Assembly: GCA_964561535.1 (NCBI GenBank)
Contig: CAZLPZ010000022.1
Span: 1-28,300, forward strand
DNA length: 28,300 nucleotides
DNA from: CAZLPZ01 sp964561535
GTDB lineage: Bacteria > Pseudomonadota > Alphaproteobacteria > Micavibrionales > Micavibrionaceae
Direction: 5' to 3'
The translations under genes were made by a program, and so were the position numbers. Below the pieces are notes generated by a model that ran no database searches, was not told where the DNA came from, and was given only the letters and a program-made list of their open reading frames with translations. This document shows, piece after piece, positions 8,829 to 15,760 of the stretch (the stretch's first letter is position 1; each line of letters begins with the position of its first letter).

Positions 8829-9449
8829 TTATCGCCGACGAAACGGCACTATATTATCCCCAACGGGGGCATCTGTATGGATAACCATCCGACTTTCATC
8901 CAAATCTTCGATATCAAAATCTTCCGATAACGCCTCGACCACCGTTTCGGCGATTAACGCCTGGGCCGAGGCCTGAACCGCCAAAATATCCGCCATAATC
9001 CGAAAATCACGACACGACGCAGGAATCACATCGGCCACGACCGACAATAAATCACTTAAAGATTCAAGATCTTCGGGAATGGTGGATAAAAATTCGATAT
9101 CATCGCGATCAAATAAACTGCCGCCTTTATATTTTGTGATTGTATCTAAATAGAGCGGGGCATAATCCTGAACCATCATTTCAGCCGACATCGACAGGAT
9201 TTCCGCCGCGCGAATATCACGTTGGCGCAAGCGCGAATCGATCACCATGGCGGACAATGCAATCGATAATAATGCCTGATCGGGGGTTTGCGCCGTAATC
9301 AAATCATGCAACGCGAGACGAGCCCCATCATCCAGTTCCCGCGTGCCGTCACAAATGGTCTGCACGGCCACCGGTACAACCAAATGGACCAGCAAACGCG
9401 CCATATGGGTTTCGGATAATGCATCGAATGGTGTATCCCGCGGGCTCAT
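8829..9449 (-). CDS. Hypothetical protein, acidic, helical
   Basis: 206 aa from the ATG at 9449 (MSPRDTPFDALSETH). This start has purine-rich sequence (GGAGGGGATC, then AAGG) upstream; a longer TTG-initiated form from 9491 looks unlikely. I do not recognise the family. The sequence is rich in Leu, Ala and Asp/Glu and looks all-helical, with no signal peptide or membrane segment. It ends in a basic VPFRRR tail after an acidic stretch (EDFDIEDLDES). It is a probable cytoplasmic protein of unknown role, coding on the basis of length and codon pattern like its neighbours. Confidence 0.7.
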   Translation of the reverse strand: MSPRDTPFDALSETHMARLLVHLVVPVAVQTICDGTRELDDGARLALHDLITAQTPDQALLSIALSAMVIDSRLRQRDIRAAEILSMSAEMMVQDYAPLYLDTITKYKGGSLFDRDDIEFLSTIPEDLESLSDLLSVVADVIPASCRDFRIMADILAVQASAQALIAETVVEALSEDFDIEDLDESRMVIHTDAPVGDNIVPFRRR

Positions 9450-9616
9450 AACCTTTTGATCCCCTCCTCTCCTTCCCGGACTCTGGCACAAAGGGGGTTA
9501 GAAAAAGGTTAAGATGAATAAATGAGAGAATTTTGCCACTTATCCCCCCCTTTTTTCAGGAAGAAAGGTTATTTTGTGCACGCCTTTCCCACACAGACCC
9601 ATTTCAGGGACAAGCA

Positions 9617-10549
9617 TTACCTCACCAGATCATCCCCCATATACGTGCGCATTCCCGCGCCTTGCAACCAATCGCGCGCCTCCAAATCCCCTTTTAAATA
9701 CCAATCCCACCAGGCAAGCGATACAACCTTAATCAACGTTTCGTGACGATCCCGCGCCGGATTATTCCCCAAACCACCCCGTGATCCATTAAACACCATG
9801 TGATCACCGTCTTTTAAAATAACGACCATCTGGTCGTCGCGGCCCGTATGCGCCGCAATCATCAAGCGGCGTTCCATCCCAAAAGATTCAACAGGGCTTT
9901 CATCATCCGTCCCCGTAAAATGCAGCAACGGCAGACGAATGCCCCCATACACTAACCCAGGATCCTTCGGATCTTTCCGCCCTGGAACAGGCGAGTATAA
10001 AATGCCGGCTCGAAAGTCTGGCAAATGCAAATCATAGTGACGCGTGCCCTTGGCAATCCGTTGCCCGGCCATAATTTGGGTTGTCAAAGCCCCAAACGAA
10101 TGCCCCGACATCCCCAGAACCTTCATATCGGCAAGGGGCAACCCCCCTGCCGCGGCCATATGGCGTAATGACTCGACTGCAAAATGAACATCACGATACC
10201 GGTTAAGTACCGTTTTCCGAGGAATCTTTGCAGCGCGAATATGCGTCCAGGGGTGGCCGGGTTTACCGTCCCACAAAATACTGTCCGTCCCCCCATGCTG
10301 AAGATGCACAATCACGTATCCATGAGCGGCAACATAGCGTGAGATAAATCCCGCCCCGTCCCGCGTTCCCCCCAACCCGTGCGACCAAATGATTACCGGA
10401 TACATATCCGGATCCCTCGGCACCTTTTCGGGGATATAGATTTTATACAGAACTCCCCGTCCACCACGCGCAGGGTCAATCCATTCACCCTTGTTCAGAG
10501 TCACACGGCGCGGTTCAATTGTTGGAGAAAGTTCAGGGTGCCACAGCAT
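9617..10549 (-). CDS. Alpha/beta hydrolase (dienelactone hydrolase / acetylhydrolase-like)
   Basis: 310 aa with no signal peptide, so probably cytoplasmic. The fold is shown by PVIIWSHGLGGT (oxyanion region, residues 51-62), the nucleophile elbow GMSGHSFGA with Ser151, FTGTDDESPV with the acid residue near 215, and DGDHMVF with catalytic His250. The N-terminal layout, a strand then HGLGG, resembles the PAF-acetylhydrolase / chlorophyllase-like group of esterases. The substrate cannot be read from sequence. It is divergent from the TerA-TerD pair across a 170-200 bp region, so shared regulation is possible but unproven. No clear ribosome-binding site was seen for the ATG at 10549, so the start may be later. 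Confidence 0.88.
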   Translation of the reverse strand: MLWHPELSPTIEPRRVTLNKGEWIDPARGGRGVLYKIYIPEKVPRDPDMYPVIIWSHGLGGTRDGAGFISRYVAAHGYVIVHLQHGGTDSILWDGKPGHPWTHIRAAKIPRKTVLNRYRDVHFAVESLRHMAAAGGLPLADMKVLGMSGHSFGALTTQIMAGQRIAKGTRHYDLHLPDFRAGILYSPVPGRKDPKDPGLVYGGIRLPLLHFTGTDDESPVESFGMERRLMIAAHTGRDDQMVVILKDGDHMVFNGSRGGLGNNPARDRHETLIKVVSLAWWDWYLKGDLEARDWLQGAGMRTYMGDDLVR

Positions 10550-10698
10550 ACAGGGTGTTCTAACAAAAATCGGCCCGAAAATCGAGAGCGATTAACAAAT
10601 ATCTAAAATAGGGTAAAAATCCTTTATCAAAAATTCAACCCCCCTCTTTAACCCCTATCGGTTCTTAAAATAAGAGTTGAGTCTTTGTTCGGATTATC

Positions 10699-10723
10699 GG
10701 ATCATCGAAAGATCGGATGATCC
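10699..10723. promoter_or_regulatory. Perfect inverted repeat before the TerA-like gene (operator candidate)
   Basis: GGATCATC (10699-10706) and GATGATCC (10716-10723) form a perfect 8-bp inverted repeat with a 9-bp spacer. It overlaps the first possible ATG (10717) of the TerA-like gene. A site of this shape could bind a dimeric regulator or fold in the mRNA; function is inferred. Confidence 0.4.
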
Positions 10724-10752
10724 ATCCTCCCTTTCGCCCAAGGCCTTTACTG

Positions 10753-11502
10753 ATGTCTCCTAACGAACATTTTACATCGCAAGACAGTTTGACGGACGCT
10801 GACCGCACGATCAATGAATTTTCAAAAATCGATGGCGCGTTGGGTCAAGCCGGGGTGAATGACACCTCCGTCCGCCTTTCCCTTCATGAAGGCAGCATTC
10901 TGGCCCGTCCCGGTGATCAAACCGTGATATCTCCAACAAGCATGGGATTTGGCGAATTTTATATCGGGTGCAGTTGGAATGTCCGTAAAAGCACGATGCC
11001 AGGCCCTTTGGGATGGATGGGATTAAAACGTACGCGCAAAGTCGATTTAGATCTGGGGTGTTTATATGAATTAACTGATGGAACACGGGGCGGACTTCAG
11101 GCATTAGGTGCAGAAAATGGATCATTGGAACAACCTCCCTTTATCTGGTTATCGCACGATGAACGTACCGGAAAGCATCCAGGAGATGATGAGTTTATCC
11201 GATTAAACGGTGTACACTGGCCCGCCTTTCATCGTGTCCTTATTTATACCTATATCTATGAAGGTGCCGCAGATTGGTCGGACGTTGCCCCGGATCTTTC
11301 ATTAAAAATTCCAGGCCAACAAACGATACATGTTCATCCCATGATTAAACGAGCAGATTTATCAGTATGTGCCATTGCCTTGATTGAACAAATTCGTGGT
11401 GGCATAAAAATTACCAATCTAACAGAGTATTTTCCAGGTCAAGCCGAAATGGACCGTGCCTATGGATTCGGCGTACAATGGGCAGATGGGGCAAAGGAAT
11501 AA
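10753..11502 (+). CDS. terA: TerA-like protein (tellurite resistance / stress family)
   Basis: 249 aa from the chosen start. The C-terminal two thirds match TerA: KVDLDLGCLYELTDGTRG, LQALG, an acidic DDEFIRLNG segment, VLIYTYIYEGAADW and KRADLSVCAIALIE, ending in DRAYGFGVQW. TerA belongs to the TerD superfamily and acts with Ca-binding TerD proteins in envelope/phage/colicin stress and tellurite resistance. The N-terminal 60 residues look like a linker. An in-frame ATG at 10717 would add 12 residues, but it lies inside an inverted repeat, so I prefer 10753, with moderate confidence. It is immediately followed by terD with no gap. No TerB, TerC or TerZ is present in the window. Confidence 0.8.
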   Translation: MSPNEHFTSQDSLTDADRTINEFSKIDGALGQAGVNDTSVRLSLHEGSILARPGDQTVISPTSMGFGEFYIGCSWNVRKSTMPGPLGWMGLKRTRKVDLDLGCLYELTDGTRGGLQALGAENGSLEQPPFIWLSHDERTGKHPGDDEFIRLNGVHWPAFHRVLIYTYIYEGAADWSDVAPDLSLKIPGQQTIHVHPMIKRADLSVCAIALIEQIRGGIKITNLTEYFPGQAEMDRAYGFGVQWADGAKE

Positions 11503-12180
11503 ATGATGGGTCAAAACGATCTGGATAAATTATCAAATGTTCAAATTGACGAACGTAAACCAATGTCTGATGACGAATTAAAAAAAAGACTGGGTGGATT
11601 ACCTTTTGCATCGGGTGATACCGTCCATTTATCTAAAATAGATTACGCCTTAAAAAAATTAATGATCGGTGTTGGATGGGATATCCCTGGTATCGACAAC
11701 AACGGTATTGATGTCGATTTTTCTATATTTTTATTGGATAAAAACGATCAAACGCGCGAAGATTCAGATTTTATTTTTTACAATAATTTAACAGGCGAAA
11801 ACGGTGCCGTTGAACATCTGGGGGACAACCGTACAGGCGCAGGGGACGGCGACGATGAACGTGTCTTAATCGATTTAAACGCCTTACCGTTTGATATATT
11901 AAAAATTATTTTCGTCATATCAATTTATGATGCCGAAATGCGGGATCAAAATATTACAGCTCTTAAAAACCTGTTCATTCGGTTGGTAAACGTCGATACC
12001 GAAATTGAATTATTACGCTTTCCAATAAAAGAATTATCGGAAAATAAATTATCTTCCGCCTTAGTTGCTGGTGAATTGGTACGTGAAGGTCCAACGTGGT
12101 TATTTACGGCACGCGGTGATGTGACATCTGAATCGTTGGGTAAAATCGCCACACAACATGGAATTATGGTGACGGGATAA
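11503..12180 (+). CDS. terD: TerD family protein (Ca2+-binding stress protein)
   Basis: 225 aa. The core (residues about 50-195) is a complete TerD domain: VGWDIPG, DFSIFLLDKNDQTRED, FIFYNNL, EHLGDNRTGAGDGDDE with the Ca-binding acidic loop, VLIDLNALP, IIFVISIYDAE and FIRLVNVDTEIELLRF. It lacks an extended C-terminus beyond one helix-strand unit. The ATG directly follows the TAA of terA, so the two are translationally coupled. Its last 17 bp overlap the 3' end of alr on the other strand, so the two genes converge and overlap with no terminator between. TerD proteins usually act in sets; here one TerA and one TerD form a minimal pair. Confidence 0.93.
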   Translation: MMGQNDLDKLSNVQIDERKPMSDDELKKRLGGLPFASGDTVHLSKIDYALKKLMIGVGWDIPGIDNNGIDVDFSIFLLDKNDQTREDSDFIFYNNLTGENGAVEHLGDNRTGAGDGDDERVLIDLNALPFDILKIIFVISIYDAEMRDQNITALKNLFIRLVNVDTEIELLRFPIKELSENKLSSALVAGELVREGPTWLFTARGDVTSESLGKIATQHGIMVTG

Positions 12181-13270
12181 AAACCCGTTCAGCTCGCGTT
12201 GATAATTGCGTTAAAATTTCATACCCAATTGTATCAGCAGCCATCGCTAAATCATCCACTGTTTGATGCGGCCCCACAATATCAATTAAATCACCAAGAT
12301 GTGGTAAAAACTCGCCCCTCCCAGGAATTGGTATTTCTACCGTCATCAAGTCCATCGATACGCGTCCAACAATCTTACATGCAACATTTCCAAAATGGAC
12401 CACGCCCCGATTGGACAAAGCACGCAACACGCCATCCGCATATCCTGTTCCGATTGTCACCAACGTAACATCATTTTTAAGCCGATACGTCGCGCCATAC
12501 CCCACCGTTTCTCCCGCACGTCCCTGACGTACTTGTAAAATATGCGATTGCAACCGCACAACATCCTGCATGGGGGTTTTTGTATCAGGCGTCGGGTTCC
12601 CCCCATAAATTGCATACCCCGGCCGAACCATATCATAATGATAAGCGGTCGATCGAAACAACCCAGATGAATTCGCTAAACTTATCGGAACAACATCTCC
12701 AACCACAGAACGTAATTTTGTTACCGTCGTGGAAAAACGATCGGATTGAATATTAGTCATCTCTGAATCTTTCTCATCTGCACATGCGAAATGACTCATG
12801 ATCTGAACGATATTCAACCCGCGCAAAACATCCGGATGATCGACAATATGTTGCACGTCATCAAAAGATAGTCCCAACCGATTCATCCCTGTATCAACAT
12901 GCAAAGAAAACGGTAAATCAGCACCCCGCCTACGGATCATATCAATCTGATCGATCGTATTGACCACAGGTGTTAAATTCTGAACAGCCATTGCTGGCAC
13001 ATCATCAGCATCGGTAAAGCCCCCCAAAATAAAAACAGGTTTATCGGTATGAGCCCGCGCCCGCACACCTTCATCTAAATTCGCGACATAAAATGCATCA
13101 GCACCCGCCTGACTCAAGACCGGAACAACAGATTCAAGGCCCAATCCATATCCATTCGCCTTGACAACCACGGCTGTTTTAACATGTGCGCCAACTCGTG
13201 CACGACACACATTCAAATTATGAACCAAAGCCTGCAAATTAATGGTCAAGATCGTATTATAGCGTGCCAT
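12164..13270 (-). CDS. alr: Alanine racemase
   Basis: 368 aa. A PLP enzyme that makes D-alanine for peptidoglycan. The PLP lysine is in VVVKANGYGLG (Lys37) and the second catalytic base in GETVGYGATY (Tyr258). Other family motifs are HVDTGMNRLG, VQIMSHFACAD, SGLFRS...DMVRPGYAIYG and VSMDLMTVEI. A good ribosome-binding site (AAGGAA, 6 bases before ATG) supports the start. It lies downstream of the rpsF-rpsR-rplI operon but is separated from it by a strong terminator, so it needs its own promoter. In many alphaproteobacteria dnaB sits between rplI and alr; it is missing here. Confidence 0.96.
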   Translation of the reverse strand: MARYNTILTINLQALVHNLNVCRARVGAHVKTAVVVKANGYGLGLESVVPVLSQAGADAFYVANLDEGVRARAHTDKPVFILGGFTDADDVPAMAVQNLTPVVNTIDQIDMIRRRGADLPFSLHVDTGMNRLGLSFDDVQHIVDHPDVLRGLNIVQIMSHFACADEKDSEMTNIQSDRFSTTVTKLRSVVGDVVPISLANSSGLFRSTAYHYDMVRPGYAIYGGNPTPDTKTPMQDVVRLQSHILQVRQGRAGETVGYGATYRLKNDVTLVTIGTGYADGVLRALSNRGVVHFGNVACKIVGRVSMDLMTVEIPIPGRGEFLPHLGDLIDIVGPHQTVDDLAMAADTIGYEILTQLSTRAERVFIPSP

Positions 13271-13334
13271 AATTATTCCTTTTCTTTATCATTAGTACCA
13301 GTTTCATCGAACCACCGAAAGGGATAATCATAAA

Positions 13335-13376
13335 AATCCCCCGGATGGAATAACACCAACCGGGGGATTTTTTATT
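13335..13376 (-). terminator. Intrinsic terminator after rplI
   Basis: Inverted repeat AATCCCCCGG (13335-13344) / CCGGGGGATT (13360-13369) with A/T runs on both sides. On the minus strand it ends in ATTTTTATG and lies about 45 bp past the rplI stop, closing the ribosomal operon. The plus-strand side has an even longer T run, so it may be bidirectional. Confidence 0.85.
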
Positions 13377-13415
13377 TTTTAAAGCAGACCGATTTAATAC
13401 AATCGTTGTGATTGA

Positions 13416-14162
13416 TTATTCGGCGTCTTTGTCGGCTGCATCCGCATCATCGCTGGACGATACATCATCCGATTTTTTTATTGCCTTTTTTGCAGCGCGT
13501 TTAGCAGATTTTTCGGCTGTTGCACCCGCGTTCGCAACGGCATCCGCCTGCGCTTGGGCTTCCGCTTGCTGTTCTGCGCTCAAGGCAGCTTCATCCAAGA
13601 ACGCTGCTTTGTCCGTCACCACCGGTGCCGTCGGAGTTGTCAAATTCACATTCCCTTGGGCATCCGCGACGATCGCGCGGCCCAATTTTTTCTGCAACTT
13701 TGCTTCTTCCTCAGACCGCGCAATGTTAATCGTCACGATAACTTTGACTTCTGCATGTAAAAACACATCAACCGGAAACAAGCCAAGTGTTTTAAACGCC
13801 TGGTTAATGCGAATTTGAGACCGATCAAAGGTAACCCCATTGGCAGATGCCGCATCCGCAATATCGCGGGCCGACACGGAACCATACAATTGGCCTCCTT
13901 CGGCCGCCTGACGCAAAATCGTCACCATAAAATCACCCATTTTTGTGGCGACTTTTTCGGCTTCAGATTTATGTTTCAAGTTTTCGGTTTCGAGTTGCTT
14001 TTTCTGCGATTCAAAATAAGCCACATTCGATTTTGACGCACGCAGCGCCTTTTTCATCGGCAACAGATAATTCCGGGCAAAGCCAGGTTTGACGGTGACA
14101 ACATCACCCATCTGACCCAGATTTTCCACGCGTTGCAGAAGGATTAATTGAGTTTGTGCCAT
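13416..14162 (-). CDS. rplI: 50S ribosomal protein bL9 with long C-terminal extension
   Basis: 248 aa from the ATG at 14162 (MAQTQLILLQRVENLGQMGD); the frame stays open for 55 codons further upstream but that part overlaps rpsR and is not L9. Residues 1-50 are the conserved N-terminal domain with the signature GDVVTVKPGFARNYLLPM. The connecting helix and C-terminal domain follow, with EGGQLYGSVS near residue 90 and IRINQAFKTLG. L9 is usually about 150 aa; here roughly 95 extra residues form an alanine-rich, then Lys/Asp/Ser-rich tail ending in acidic repeats. It is the last gene of the rpsF-rpsR-rplI operon. Confidence 0.95.
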   Translation of the reverse strand: MAQTQLILLQRVENLGQMGDVVTVKPGFARNYLLPMKKALRASKSNVAYFESQKKQLETENLKHKSEAEKVATKMGDFMVTILRQAAEGGQLYGSVSARDIADAASANGVTFDRSQIRINQAFKTLGLFPVDVFLHAEVKVIVTINIARSEEEAKLQKKLGRAIVADAQGNVNLTTPTAPVVTDKAAFLDEAALSAEQQAEAQAQADAVANAGATAEKSAKRAAKKAIKKSDDVSSSDDADAADKDAE

Positions 14163-14181
14163 AATAGATAAACCCTTTCCT

Positions 14182-14514
14182 TTAGAATTCTGACCGGGAA
14201 CGATCAGGGCGATCGGTCCGTGGGGTGTAACGGGATTCGGTTTCAATACGCACATACGGCAACAAGGCCATAAAACGCGCGCGTTTGATTGCGAGAGACA
14301 ATTTCCGCTGTTTCTTTTGGCATACAAGCGTAATGCGCGAGGGCATCATCTTACCGCGTTCGGAAATATGACGTCCCAACGTACGGGGATCTTTCCAATC
14401 AATAATTTGAGCGTCGGGTCCCGAAAACGGGCATGATTTACGACGACGAAAGGCAACCTTGCGGGCCCCCGTGTTATCATCCGTTGTTTTGGCGTTTTTA
14501 TAATCGTCAGACAT
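14182..14514 (-). CDS. rpsR: 30S ribosomal protein bS18
   Basis: 110 aa, slightly longer than the typical 75-85 aa. The conserved core is present: AFRRRKSCPFSG, IDWKDPRTLGRHISERGKMMP and RITLVCQKKQRKLSLAIKRARFMALLPY. The C-terminal tail (about 20 residues, rich in R, D and S) goes past the usual end. The ATG lies one base after the stop codon of rpsF, so the two are translationally coupled, and rplI follows 19 bp later. Confidence 0.96.
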   Translation of the reverse strand: MSDDYKNAKTTDDNTGARKVAFRRRKSCPFSGPDAQIIDWKDPRTLGRHISERGKMMPSRITLVCQKKQRKLSLAIKRARFMALLPYVRIETESRYTPRTDRPDRSRSEF

Positions 14515-14515
14515 G

Positions 14516-14872
14516 TTATGCAGCCTCCATCATATCGGGTGTATCATCACGATCTTTATTCAAAATTGGCGATTGTTCAGTTGATTTTTCATCCAGACGA
14601 ATAGTCAGATAACGCAAAATCTCTTCGTTAAAACGCATATTGCGTTCCATTTCGATCATGGCTTCCGGAAGCGCTTCATATTCGAACAAAACATAGTATG
14701 CTTTTTTTGCTTTATTAACAGGATACGCCAGCGTGCGCAGGCCCCAATCTTCTTTTTTGATAAGTTTCGCGCCCATATCGGCAGCAATTTTGAATGCCGC
14801 ATCGGCGAGTTTTGTCACTTGTGCCGTTGACAGTTCTTGACGTGCCATAAACACGGTTTCGTAGAGGACCAT
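14516..14872 (-). CDS. rpsF: 30S ribosomal protein bS6
   Basis: 118 aa from the ATG at 14872 (MVLYETVFMARQEL), chosen because AAGGAG lies 7 bases upstream. An extension to 14941 would run through the promoter leader and is unlikely. Family motifs are LYETVFM, WGLRTLAYPVNKAKKAYYVLFEY and MRFNEEILRYLTIR. It is the first gene of rpsF-rpsR-rplI, the standard order. Acidic residues at the C-terminus (KDRDDTPDMMEAA) match alphaproteobacterial S6. Confidence 0.96.
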   Translation of the reverse strand: MVLYETVFMARQELSTAQVTKLADAAFKIAADMGAKLIKKEDWGLRTLAYPVNKAKKAYYVLFEYEALPEAMIEMERNMRFNEEILRYLTIRLDEKSTEQSPILNKDRDDTPDMMEAA

Positions 14873-14962
14873 TTTTTTCTCCTTATGGTTATTTTGCGCA
14901 CCCAGCGACCCGGCAATACACAAAAGAGCAGATCCGACCATCGGACCCGCAAGGTTGCACGG

Positions 14963-14991
14963 TTTATAGGGGGGTTAGGGTCATAATGCAA
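14963..14991 (-). promoter_or_regulatory. Promoter of the rpsF operon
   Basis: On the minus strand TTGCAT (14986-14991) and TATAAA (14963-14968) are spaced by 17 bp. The spacer ends in a C run. Transcription would start about 80 bp before rpsF. The assignment rests on good match and position. Confidence 0.65.
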
Positions 14992-15149
14992 GGGAAAAGT
15001 GTGAAGGCCAGAAGCCCTCCAGAAACCACTCGGTGTTGACCCCTTTATTTCATACTAACTCTGCAAAGATAGTCTGATTAACGTTATATTTTATAGATAT
15101 TAAGATAATTGGACCATTCTAAATATAGGATTACAAGCATTTAATTTTT

Positions 15150-15173
15150 AAATATCAAGGACTTCTGATATTT
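15150..15173. promoter_or_regulatory. Inverted repeat upstream of groESL (operator candidate)
   Basis: AAATATCA (15150-15157) and TGATATTT (15166-15173) form a perfect 8-bp inverted repeat with an 8-bp spacer. It ends 11 bp upstream of the likely groES -35 element. The sequence is unlike CIRCE (TTAGCACTC-N9-GAGTGCTAA), and I found no CIRCE in this leader. A regulator-binding role is inferred from shape and position. Confidence 0.45.
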
Positions 15174-15183
15174 GGATGATAGA

Positions 15184-15213
15184 CTTGCTTTTTTCATTGC
15201 ACCCTTCTATATA
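15184..15213 (+). promoter_or_regulatory. groESL promoter (sigma70-type with RpoH-like CTTG)
   Basis: TTGCTT (15185-15190) and TATATA (15208-15213) are separated by exactly 17 bp. The -35 starts with CTTG and the -10 area reads CCCTTCTATAT, which partly resembles the alphaproteobacterial RpoH pattern (CTTG ... CYTATNT). It precedes groES by about 125 bp. The rest of the leader has a short GC-rich hairpin (about 15222-15250) and a tiny ORF at 15271-15309 with a strong GGAGGGG upstream. Confidence 0.55.
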
Positions 15214-15336
15214 ACTCCTACGCCTGCCCCGGAATCCGTTTTGGGGCGCGTATGGAGGGGTGGGGTCGTCATGGATTATGTAATCATGAAAACCTGCCCG
15301 CTGTTTTAAACCATCACATTTAAGGAGTAGACGAAC

Positions 15337-15633
15337 ATGACGTTCCGTCCTTTACATGACCGCGTTGTTGTTAAACGCGCAGACCCAATCACCAAAACCG
15401 CCGGCGGCATTATTGTTCCAGACAGTGCCACTGACAAACCCCAGGAAGGCGACGTAATCGCCGTGGGTAATGGCGCGCGCGATGAATCGGGCAAAATCAC
15501 ACCACTCGATGTTAAAAAAGGTGACCGAATTGTATTTTCAAAATGGTCGGGCACGGAAATCACCGTGGACGGCACCGAATATCTGGTCATGAAAGAATCA
15601 GACATTATCGGAATTTTGGACAAAGCCGCGTAA
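15337..15633 (+). CDS. groES: Co-chaperonin GroES (Cpn10)
   Basis: 98 aa. It caps the GroEL ring during folding of cytosolic proteins. Motifs are the N-terminal FRPLHDRVVVKR, the mobile loop region TKTAGGIIVPDSA, KPQEGDVIAVGNG, VKKGDRIVFSKWSGTE and EYLVMKESDIIGIL. AAGGAG lies 9 bases before the ATG. It is the first gene of groES-groEL, but the gap to groEL (127 bp) is unusually long and contains two inverted palindromic repeats. Confidence 0.98.
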   Translation: MTFRPLHDRVVVKRADPITKTAGGIIVPDSATDKPQEGDVIAVGNGARDESGKITPLDVKKGDRIVFSKWSGTEITVDGTEYLVMKESDIIGILDKAA

Positions 15634-15642
15634 GGATTCTTG

Positions 15643-15708
15643 AGTGTCATCCCGGCGCAGGCCGGGACCCAAAGACATTCGAGGTCCCGGCCTGCGCCGG
15701 GGCGACAT
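15643..15708. repeat. Pair of inverted REP-like palindromic repeats between groES and groEL
   Basis: GTCATCCCGGCGCAGGCCGG (from 15645) is followed 13 bases after its end by its near-perfect inverse (GGTCCCGGCCTGCGCCGGGG from 15683), giving two head-to-head units that would fold into a very stable stem in the groESL mRNA. Each unit is also palindromic in itself (CCGGC...GCCGG). Related copies occur at 17458, 21926, 21974 and 23001. Confidence 0.8.
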
Positions 15709-15760
15709 TCTATAAAAATGACAATAATAAAAATTTTTAATTCTTGAAAGGAATAAAATT

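Noticed and set aside
14163..14327. 55-codon N-terminal extension of L9
   Set aside because: It overlaps rpsR almost fully and does not resemble L9, which begins exactly at the ATG at 14162.
15000..15336. CIRCE element before groES
   Set aside because: No TTAGCACTC-N9-GAGTGCTAA or close variant is present; the only good inverted repeat has an unrelated sequence.
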